Of a stretch of 5,531 bases of DNA, positions 1 to 5,531 are shown piece after piece (positions within the stretch are counted from its first letter, which is position 1; each line of letters opens with the position of its first letter). The stretch is from positions 1 through 5,531 of the forward strand of contig JAEORJ010000041.1 of assembly GCA_016840945.1 (NCBI GenBank), in the 5' to 3' direction. The notes beneath the pieces are model-generated. The model saw nothing but the letters and a program-made list of their open reading frames with translations, did not search any database and was not told where the DNA came from. The stretch comes from Candidatus Gerdarchaeota archaeon (GTDB taxonomy: Archaea > Asgardarchaeota > Heimdallarchaeia > JABLTI01). The translations under genes and the position numbers were made by a program.

Positions 1-3000
1 ATCCAACCAATGGATTTGATTACACCTTCATATACTACTCTAAATATCTCAGAGGAAGATCCTCTCATAGAGGGAACAGACGTTACTTTATCTAGCAGAA
101 CAACCTCGATGGGATATGGAGTTTCTTCTGGTACCATTGATTTCTTAGATTTGAATTTATATAAAATTGATAATGATCCAACCTCTGATGATTTATATTC
201 AAATAGATTTGCTTTACGAATAACTGTACCTACTGATTTGGAAATAGAAGGTTTTGCTGTTGATATTACTCCTACAATAAGAGAAGATATTAGTTACTCA
301 ATAAAAACAAGCCTTACAGGTGCAAGTTTGAAAGATGGAACTGTTACAGGCTATATTGCTAATAGCGCACATGTCAGCAATCAAATGCTCTATATTCCAT
401 TTTTATATTGTGGAGATGGTTTACCTCTCACATTAGATGCTGGAATAAGTTATTACTTTATTTTAGAACCGACCATTTCAACATCTGATACATTTTTTGA
501 ATTAAAACAAGCCAGTGACCTACCTAATGATGTTGGTGTTTATGAGTGGTGGAATGAAAATTATGAAATCATTCAAACTGATGTTAATTTCTATCTAATA
601 ACTGATACAACAATAATAGCTAATGATGTTACTGTTAATAGTAATGGAGAAGCAACAACTCAATGGGATGCTACCTATCAAGGTGAACACTGTCTAGTAT
701 CATGGTATGAACGTTCGACTTTTTATGCTGAAAGTTATGGAAGTGTAGAAAGAACAATTATACCAACGAGTGAACTACTCAAGATTACCTTTCCTCCATT
801 AATGACTGAATATAGAGATATCGTTACTTTAGAAGCAACAGTAAAAGAGGATGAGGTAACACCAGCACCAGATAAAACGGTAACATTTTCAATAACAGAA
901 GATGGTCAAAATTGGATAATCCTGGGTTCTTCTTTAACTAATGGTAATGGTATAGCTACACTTGATCATCAATTTACACAACTTCCAGGTAATTATACTT
1001 TGAAAGCACAAGTTAATGATTATTCATCAGCAGAATCCTATATCTTGATTGAACAAGAATTTTTAGTTTGGGAAAACATTGATTTCCATGGTAATTTTAG
1101 AAACAATCTAGGTTCAGCACAACCGACAAGTTTCAGAACATCTGTATTGGTTAAAGACAACGATGGCGATATTGTTTCCAATTTAGATTTTATCTTCTAT
1201 TACAAAATTGATGGTTCATATGAATGGATTCCTCATTATTACACTACAAATGTTTCAGGATATGCGGATGTAGCTTTTGCTCTTGATGATATCACTATAG
1301 GACATTATGTTGCAACCCATTACTTTAGCCCAGCTGAATATGAAACAGGTTATACTGGTGATTCAAGTTTTGGAGATACAATAATTGATAAAGGATATAT
1401 CGAGGTTGAATTGTTAGATCATTCTGTAGAATATTTTGATGATGCAAAAATAGTTGCTCGAGCATTAAGTCTTGATGTTGGTTGGGAAGGTATTGTAATC
1501 GAATTTTACTATCATGACGGTATTACTTGGCATTATCTTAATTATGGTATATCAAATAGCTCAGGGTATGTTGAAATCATCTGGGAGGATATGCCATTAG
1601 TTTTCGGAATTTATTCATTGCGAGCAGAAGCTTTACCAACAACATTATTCTATTCAGATGAAGCAACAGCTGATTTATATGTAAATAGAAAAGGATTAGA
1701 TTTCTTTATTTTGAATTCTGGTGGACTTAAAGAAAATGGTGAAGAAATAGATATCCAATACACAAGCGAAATGTATCTCATTTTCTATGTATGTTATGAA
1801 GATGGCAAACCAGCTGCAAATGTAGCAATATCGATAAGTGGGAGATTTATAGATGATGTATATTATCGTAATTTGGGTTATACTTCAACTAATGCCTCAG
1901 GATATGCATTATTCAATAATTATGAAAATCTAACTTGGATAGATTATCTATACTTCTGCAAAGCAGAAATAGCTGCTAATAGTAAACATGAATCTGCAGA
2001 ATTGTATTTTAAAATTAATTTAATAAAATGCACTCCAGTAATTTATTTCAACGATCATTACTGTGAAAGAGGAACTTATACAAATCTAATCGTTCAAGTA
2101 AAGAATTATTGGGGGGTACCTTTAAGATATGTCCATGTTGAATTTGAAATAAATGGGCTGTTCTATCTAGGAACAAGTGATAGTTATGGTTATATCAAAG
2201 TGATAATTGCTCCTGATGTTCCTGTTGGAGAATATTTAATGACTTGTAGGGTAATTGAGGATTATTACTATACTGAAACTGAATGTGATGCATATCTGAT
2301 AGTTTCAAAAGGAATACCGTATTTTACTCTATTCAATAGTTATGGAAAGTATAATGGCTTTCTAAAAATATCAGCAACAGTTGTTGATGCTGTTGGTAGA
2401 CCTATTGCTGATCTATCTGTAAGGGTTTCTTTCCTTGGTTGGAGTGAAATCTTGACTTCAGATGAAGATGGAGTGATAGAGTATATCTTTCAGTTAAGTG
2501 ATTTTGATTGTGGATATTATCTATTAGTTCTAACTTTTAATGGCAATAACCAATGGTATGAAGCAACTTCTACAGCAACTGTACTTGTTTACGAAGAAGA
2601 TTCTGATATAAATCTTATAACAGAATTCATAACAGCAGATTATGGTGATGAAGTTGTTGTTGAAGCTGTTTTAACAACCACATCCCACACCCCACTAGAC
2701 GATAGGATCGTTCAATTTTATATTGTATTAGCAAATGGCACTATAATCTATCTAGGACAGAGCCTAACCAATTCACAAGGATATGTGGCTATTTCATTTA
2801 CTAATCTTCTACCAATGGGGACCTATGAAATAGGTGTTTCTTATTTAGGAGAAATTGATTTTGGACCTTCATCACAACAAACTTCCTTTGTTGTGGAAAA
2901 AGCAGATGTTTTACTTTATGGAATAGACTTCGAAGCAATTATTGATTCAACCACTACTTTTTACATAACAGTATCAAACATTAATGGTCAGCCAATAATT

Positions 3001-4917
3001 TTTATTGATTTGTCTATTTACATCTGGATAAGTAACTCATGGTTATACTTGGGTGAATTCACAACAAATTCATTTGGCATTGCAGAAATTTCCATCCTGG
3101 TACCATTCGCTTTAGGAGAACATTCTATTAAAATAGTATTTAGTGGCAATGATTATTATGAAACCAATTTTCTTCTTTTGGAAATGACAGTAATTACTGC
3201 TCCGCCAAAGATAACTCCAAATATCCAAATTGATTCAAGTACTATTATTGCTGTGGATAATGAGGAAGTTATTTTCGAGATAACAATAACAAATGCTGTT
3301 CCAGGATCAACTTTAACAATGCAACTTTTTGTTGATGGAATCTATAATTGCACTTTCTATGTTATCAATGGTTATGGACAAATAAGTTGGATTTCAATAG
3401 AAATAGGGTCATATAATATTACCTTTATCTCTCTAGAAGATTCGGTCTATTTAGTATCATGTACACAACTGATAATCGAAATAATTGAGAATACTCCTCC
3501 AATTTTAGGGGATTATTTTATTAATGACTATATCTGTGAAGGAGAAACAACTACTGTTGAAGCCATCCTAACAGATAGTTCAGGCGTGAAATCTGTATGG
3601 TTAACTGCAAATGGAACAATCTATGAGATGAGCTTTACTGGAAAGATCTATACAGTTACTTTAGCTAATTTAGTTCGAGGAACATATATTCTTTATATTT
3701 ATGCAGAGGATGATCAAAGTTACCTCTCTATTAATCAAATAGATGATCTTCATGTTCTTGAGAGAAAAACTCAAGTAATGAAATACTATCTTAATTCGAG
3801 ACTACTCGAGCAAGGTCAGAAATTATATTTTGAGGCATTGCTTTATTCGGTGAACCCATTAAGCAATGTTTACTTGATCATTAATTCTACTGAATACTCA
3901 ATGCTTCTAGGATATACCCTTAATGAACACAAAAGTGTTTGGTACATCAATTTAAATACCTTACAAATTGGTAATTATGAAATTAAAGTCAAAATAGTGG
4001 AGACTACTAGTAACATTATAATCAATACATTGAATGAAATAATTGTTATTATTCCCATTGCTCCACAAATTAATTTCTATGATTGGACAATTAAAAGAGA
4101 TAAGGATATTGATTACATAATTGGTTCTGTGAAAATTGATTCCTATTATGATATCAAATCAGTTGAAATTTGGATAGACGAAGAAAGAGCGACAGTAAAT
4201 AAGCTTAGTGAAACAACATATGAATTCTCTATATATATTACTCATGAAAAATCACATGTATTAACTATAAAAATAATGGATATACATGATAGAATACTCA
4301 ATGATGAGATAACTATTGGAAAAGCTGGAAATAATTCTTCTGTTGGAACAATAATTGGTATAACTGTTGTTGTTTTAGTAGCTCTTATGGGAGGAGGAAT
4401 TTATGTTGCTCTTAAACAAATGAAGAAAAATAATTCAGAAAATTTGTTTGCTGAAATAGATTTACCTGAAATTTCACCTGAAGATTATGATCTTAATTTT
4501 GATGAATTAGTTGATGAGGAATTTAGAAATCAAAGTGGTTTGAAACAAGCTACACCAAAATCCTTCGCGGAACCAACTCTCATTAATTTCCAAGGAAATA
4601 TTGAAGACGTTTTAGATGAAGAGCTTGATTCCATAACTGTTGAAGACGAACCAAAATTAGATCAAGTAAAGGAATATATTGCAAAGGTCAAAGAAGTGGG
4701 ATTATTATCAGGGAAATCAAAAGGCAATGGAACTACAATTAAATCGATTACTGATCTTTCAACATTAGCCATAGAAATAGATCCTCGTTTATTACCAGAA
4801 GAAGAACGATTAGAGAAAATGGCTGAGAAAGAAAGCGAAGAAGGATTACAAATCCCCAGTCTAAAAGATATCACAGAAGAGATTGAATTAACTTTTGTTA
4901 AAAAGCAAGCACATTAA
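1..4917 (+). CDS. Giant Ig-like-repeat surface protein with C-terminal membrane anchor and acidic cytoplasmic tail (5' partial)
   Basis: Probable cell-surface adhesin, receptor or stalk protein; no enzyme motif is visible. The frame is open from base 1. The ATG at 10 has no Shine-Dalgarno site and is not followed by a signal peptide, so the true start and export signal probably lie upstream. Counting from that ATG (1635 residues): a beta-rich module at about 35-197; Ig-like repeats at about 198-1160 with a recurring T-N-x-x-G-Y-A turn (e.g. TNASGYA 627-633, TNSQGYV 920-926), followed by a G-x-Y strand and a Tyr-rich end; divergent Ig/cadherin-like domains at 1161-1437; one membrane helix at 1447-1468 followed by KQMKK, which places the C-terminus inside the cell; and an acidic tail at 1469-1635. 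All 12 cysteines are outside. At least 13 N-X-S/T sequons lie in the outer part. The repeats resemble bacterial/archaeal Ig-like (Big-type) domains; this is a fold-level match by eye. The ligand is unknown. I am sure it is coding and membrane-anchored, less sure of its role. Confidence 0.93.
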   Translation: MQPMDLITPSYTTLNISEEDPLIEGTDVTLSSRTTSMGYGVSSGTIDFLDLNLYKIDNDPTSDDLYSNRFALRITVPTDLEIEGFAVDITPTIREDISYSIKTSLTGASLKDGTVTGYIANSAHVSNQMLYIPFLYCGDGLPLTLDAGISYYFILEPTISTSDTFFELKQASDLPNDVGVYEWWNENYEIIQTDVNFYLITDTTIIANDVTVNSNGEATTQWDATYQGEHCLVSWYERSTFYAESYGSVERTIIPTSELLKITFPPLMTEYRDIVTLEATVKEDEVTPAPDKTVTFSITEDGQNWIILGSSLTNGNGIATLDHQFTQLPGNYTLKAQVNDYSSAESYILIEQEFLVWENIDFHGNFRNNLGSAQPTSFRTSVLVKDNDGDIVSNLDFIFYYKIDGSYEWIPHYYTTNVSGYADVAFALDDITIGHYVATHYFSPAEYETGYTGDSSFGDTIIDKGYIEVELLDHSVEYFDDAKIVARALSLDVGWEGIVIEFYYHDGITWHYLNYGISNSSGYVEIIWEDMPLVFGIYSLRAEALPTTLFYSDEATADLYVNRKGLDFFILNSGGLKENGEEIDIQYTSEMYLIFYVCYEDGKPAANVAISISGRFIDDVYYRNLGYTSTNASGYALFNNYENLTWIDYLYFCKAEIAANSKHESAELYFKINLIKCTPVIYFNDHYCERGTYTNLIVQVKNYWGVPLRYVHVEFEINGLFYLGTSDSYGYIKVIIAPDVPVGEYLMTCRVIEDYYYTETECDAYLIVSKGIPYFTLFNSYGKYNGFLKISATVVDAVGRPIADLSVRVSFLGWSEILTSDEDGVIEYIFQLSDFDCGYYLLVLTFNGNNQWYEATSTATVLVYEEDSDINLITEFITADYGDEVVVEAVLTTTSHTPLDDRIVQFYIVLANGTIIYLGQSLTNSQGYVAISFTNLLPMGTYEIGVSYLGEIDFGPSSQQTSFVVEKADVLLYGIDFEAIIDSTTTFYITVSNINGQPIIFIDLSIYIWISNSWLYLGEFTTNSFGIAEISILVPFALGEHSIKIVFSGNDYYETNFLLLEMTVITAPPKITPNIQIDSSTIIAVDNEEVIFEITITNAVPGSTLTMQLFVDGIYNCTFYVINGYGQISWISIEIGSYNITFISLEDSVYLVSCTQLIIEIIENTPPILGDYFINDYICEGETTTVEAILTDSSGVKSVWLTANGTIYEMSFTGKIYTVTLANLVRGTYILYIYAEDDQSYLSINQIDDLHVLERKTQVMKYYLNSRLLEQGQKLYFEALLYSVNPLSNVYLIINSTEYSMLLGYTLNEHKSVWYINLNTLQIGNYEIKVKIVETTSNIIINTLNEIIVIIPIAPQINFYDWTIKRDKDIDYIIGSVKIDSYYDIKSVEIWIDEERATVNKLSETTYEFSIYITHEKSHVLTIKIMDIHDRILNDEITIGKAGNNSSVGTIIGITVVVLVALMGGGIYVALKQMKKNNSENLFAEIDLPEISPEDYDLNFDELVDEEFRNQSGLKQATPKSFAEPTLINFQGNIEDVLDEELDSITVEDEPKLDQVKEYIAKVKEVGLLSGKSKGNGTTIKSITDLSTLAIEIDPRLLPEEERLEKMAEKESEEGLQIPSLKDITEEIELTFVKKQAH
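112..600 (+). other. Beta-rich N-terminal module of the surface protein, jelly-roll or choice-of-anchor-like
   Basis: Residues about 35-197 of gene 1 do not follow the 101-residue repeat pattern. They read as alternating strands: a stretch with RFALRITVP, then IEGFAVDI, a central part with SYSIKTSLTG, a segment LDAGISYYFILEP (aG-x-x-Y-Y-x-x-l), and a final part with a WW pair followed by DVNFYLIT. The order 'vP..i.GF.v.i', 'l.aG..YyfiL', 'W.....D..FyL' is reminiscent of the jelly-roll, choice-of-anchor or carbohydrate-binding-like modules at the ends of large surface proteins. It contains one cysteine (134). If the resemblance holds, this could be the outermost ligand-binding part of the molecule. 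The similarity is judged by eye, boundaries are accurate to about 10 residues, and a divergent pair of Ig domains is an alternative. Confidence 0.4.
601..3489 (+). repeat. Ten-fold array of about 101-residue Ig-like protein repeats
   Basis: This is a protein-level repeat inside gene 1. The invariant Gly of the turn motif falls at residues 213, 314, 417, 519, 631, 727, 821, 924, 1023 and 1123, with spacings of 94-112 and a mean of about 101. A typical unit reads: hydrophobic strand, a polar G-x-x-v strand, 'V.D..G.P', 'v.F.i.....w.yLG', T-N-x-x-G-Y-A, 'lp.G.Y.l.v.y', then an end such as F-N-G-N-x-x-W-Y-E (843-850) or F-S-G-N-D-Y-Y-E (1044-1051). Approximate units: 198-253 (later half only), 254-354, 355-462, 463-560, 561-672, 673-767, 768-862, 864-964, 966-1064 and 1068-1160. 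The fifth carries about ten extra residues before its turn. The copies have diverged at the DNA level and I see no near-identical tandem units, so the array looks old. It probably forms an extended rod holding the N-terminal module away from the membrane. Confidence 0.8.
3490..4320 (+). other. Three divergent membrane-proximal Ig/cadherin-like domains
   Basis: Residues about 1161-1250, 1251-1347 and 1348-1437 of gene 1 keep a beta-sandwich-like strand rhythm but lose the T-N-x-x-G-Y-A turn. The first begins TPPILGDYF and shows 'G..t.veA.ltDsSGVksVwL', NGTIYEM, 'Y.vtL', 'G.Y.lyi.AeD', a pattern seen in Ig/fibronectin or cadherin-like domains of archaeal and bacterial surface proteins. The second repeats the scheme loosely ('G.klyfeAllys', 'NVYLIINSTEYSM', 'WYINLN', 'IGNYEIKVKI'). 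The third has 'SYYDIKSVEIWIDEE' and 'HVLTIKIMDIHDR' and ends just before a GNNSS linker to the membrane helix. The shift in domain type suggests a stem made of different building blocks from the outer rod. Boundaries are approximate. Confidence 0.55.
4348..4413 (+). other. Single C-terminal transmembrane helix of the surface protein
   Basis: Residues 1447-1468 of gene 1 are an uncharged hydrophobic stretch of 22 residues (T-I-I-G-I-T-V-V-V-L-V, then A-L-M-G-G-G-I-Y-V-A-L). A short polar linker GNNSS precedes it and the basic cluster K-Q-M-K-K follows it. The positive-inside rule places the repeats outside and the C-terminus in the cytoplasm, a type I topology. There is no LPxTG-type sorting motif and no PGF- or GGF-like archaeosortase signal near it. 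The helix is not at the extreme C-terminus, so this is a true membrane-spanning anchor. The GGG run inside it may favour helix packing or bending; that is inference. Confidence 0.9.
4414..4914 (+). other. Acidic 167-residue cytoplasmic tail of the surface protein
   Basis: Residues 1469-1635 of gene 1. A hand count gives about 40 Asp/Glu against 20 Lys/Arg and no cysteine, in contrast with the neutral, Tyr/Ser/Thr/Asn-rich outer part. The first part (about 1477-1550) is strongly acidic and probably disordered, with short hydrophobic-acidic motifs such as ENLFAEIDLPEI and LNFDELVDEEF. A likely helix follows (LDQVKEYIAKVKEVGLL, about 1550-1566), then a flexible GKSKGNGTT linker, then a second helix-prone charged stretch (LLPEEERLEKMAEKE, about 1594-1608) and a final acidic segment ending VKKQAH. 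No known domain is recognised. Short acidic-hydrophobic motifs of this kind are typical docking sites, so the tail may bind a cytoplasmic partner. That function is inference. Confidence 0.7.
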
Positions 4918-4923
4918 AGGAGG
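4918..4923 (+). promoter_or_regulatory. Strong Shine-Dalgarno site for the second gene
   Basis: AGGAGG is complementary to the usual CCUCC-containing 3' end of 16S rRNA. It starts one base after the TAA of gene 1 and leaves 8 bases before the ATT at 4932, a normal spacing. It decides the start of gene 2, because no ATG, GTG or TTG lies in frame at a usable distance. Its position directly after the upstream stop suggests that ribosomes finishing gene 1 can reinitiate on gene 2. Confidence 0.8.
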
Positions 4924-4931
4924 AGCCAAAT

Positions 4932-5531
4932 ATTACAGAACAAGCAAAAAAGGAAATTGGTGGAAAAATCAGTCCAAAATATTCACTGGTAGTTTTTATT
5001 ATTAGCGCAATTCTCCTTATAACTATGTTATCATTTCAATCTATTCACTTAGTAACAGGTGAAATAAACCAACCAATAAATAATACTTATACTCCTACTG
5101 GATGGGATTATTCTACATTCCGTTTTAATGAATTAGGTATCTTCTCTGAAGAATTGGTTTGGGAAGGACTTGGTGATTTTAACATAACAATCAGCAAAAC
5201 ATTTGATCTTACAAAAAATGGTCCAATAATATTGGTCTTAGAATTTATTGCTTATGATGACAAACCTGGAAATTATGGATACGAAATAACAGGTAAATTT
5301 AACCAAATAACTTTTGACTCATTAATAAGTAATGAAATTCTACCACCTTATGGCGATGAAGAGTTACTTCAACAAATTGCTATCCCAATTAATAGCACAG
5401 CAAGAATTTATGATAATAATTTAATCTTGAATGTAAATTGTTCAAATGACTATTTGTCCAGACAAAATGGTGCATTGATGATTCTTGATAGTTCGAAAAT
5501 CATTGTTGGCAATATGTTAATTGTAGAATCA
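4932..5531 (+). CDS. Membrane-anchored or secreted protein of unknown function, ATT start (3' partial)
   Basis: The frame is open for exactly 200 codons from the ATT to the window edge with no stop, although the DNA is AT-rich. The proposed N-terminus (I/M-T-E-Q-A-K-K-E) has four Lys in residues 6-16, then a hydrophobic segment at about 19-35 (L-V-V-F-I-I-S-A-I-L-L-I-T-M-L). This is a signal peptide or N-terminal anchor with the rest outside. The exported part looks beta-rich, with aromatic and Ile/Val-rich strands, one cysteine (170) and four sequons (N50, N84, N154, N169). It shows no clear T-N-x-x-G-Y-A repeat, and I recognise no family. Start choice: the in-frame stop before it is TAA at 4899-4901, and between that and the helix the only plausible initiator at the right distance from AGGAGG (4918-4923) is ATT. 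Met32 (5025) lies inside the helix and has no ribosome site. It starts 14 bases after gene 1 and is probably co-transcribed and coupled with it. The C-terminal part lies outside the window. Confidence 0.82.
   Translation, partial: MTEQAKKEIGGKISPKYSLVVFIISAILLITMLSFQSIHLVTGEINQPINNTYTPTGWDYSTFRFNELGIFSEELVWEGLGDFNITISKTFDLTKNGPIILVLEFIAYDDKPGNYGYEITGKFNQITFDSLISNEILPPYGDEELLQQIAIPINSTARIYDNNLILNVNCSNDYLSRQNGALMILDSSKIIVGNMLIVES

Noticed and set aside
10..12. ATG at 10 as the true start of gene 1
   Set aside because: The bases before it (ATCCAACCA) contain no Shine-Dalgarno site, the frame is open to the window edge, and an exported protein of this kind needs a signal peptide, which is absent after this ATG.
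601..3489. Recent tandem DNA duplication, CRISPR array or short satellite repeat
   Set aside because: The periodicity is at the protein level only. The nucleotide sequences of the units have diverged, and there are no identical direct repeats with unique spacers.
4321..4413. Sortase or archaeosortase sorting signal at the end of gene 1
   Set aside because: No LPxTG, PGF or similar motif precedes the helix, and 167 residues follow it, which does not fit a cleaved C-terminal sorting signal.
4662..4874. 70-codon open frame on the minus strand within the tail-coding part of gene 1
   Set aside because: It lies wholly inside a well-supported coding region, lacks a recognisable ribosome site or domain, and is explained as a shadow of the biased codon use in the acidic tail.
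4918..4931. Terminator or promoter between the two genes
   Set aside because: The gap is only 14 bases, is filled by the ribosome site, and has no stem-loop, T-run or TATA/BRE-like element.
5025..5531. Gene 2 starting at its first ATG
   Set aside because: This Met lies inside the hydrophobic segment, would remove the basic N-terminus and most of the helix, and has no ribosome site before it, whereas AGGAGG sits 8 bases before the ATT.
4918..5531. The last 614 bases as non-coding intergenic DNA
   Set aside because: A 200-codon frame without a stop in AT-rich DNA, with a strong ribosome site and a signal or anchor segment, is much better explained as a gene.
4899..5531. Gene 2 as a frameshifted continuation of gene 1
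   Set aside because: Gene 1 already has a full membrane helix and tail before its stop, and gene 2 has its own ribosome site and N-terminal membrane segment, so two separate proteins fit better.

Overview
The window is AT-rich, by eye roughly one third G+C. It carries two protein genes on the + strand, both cut by the window edges. I see no RNA gene, mobile element, CRISPR array, promoter or terminator. The organism is most likely an archaeon: a giant Ig-like-repeat surface protein with one C-terminal membrane helix and a cytoplasmic tail, AGA as the favoured arginine codon, a strong AGGAGG ribosome site, and N-X-S/T sequons along the exported part. An Asgard (Loki/Heimdall/Thor-type) genome fits this style best. 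That is inference from protein architecture only; there is no marker gene here.

Gene 1 (1-4917, 5' end missing) fills about 89% of the window. Residues below are counted from the ATG at 10, which is probably not the true start. In order it has: a short Ig-like beginning (about 1-30); a non-repeat beta-rich module (about 35-197); ten Ig-like repeat tails or repeats spaced about 101 residues apart and marked by a T-N-x-x-G-Y-A-like turn (about 198-1160); three divergent Ig/cadherin-like domains (about 1161-1437); a membrane helix (1447-1468); and a 167-residue acidic tail with no cysteine (1469-1635). It looks like a stalk-like surface receptor or adhesin whose acidic tail could contact something in the cytoplasm.

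Gene 2 (4932 to beyond 5531) follows after 14 bases. Its frame is open for exactly 200 codons to the window edge. It has a near-perfect Shine-Dalgarno site overlapping the stop of gene 1, but the codon at the right distance is ATT, and there is no ATG, GTG or TTG before its N-terminal membrane helix. A caller restricted to the usual start codons would miss it or cut off its membrane segment. It encodes another exported or membrane-anchored beta-rich protein of unknown function. The layout suggests the two are co-transcribed and translationally coupled, perhaps as partners at the cell surface.

The points most worth a second look are the ATT-started second gene, the acidic cytoplasmic tail of gene 1, the module that seems to split the first Ig-like domain, and the cysteines confined to certain outer repeats.
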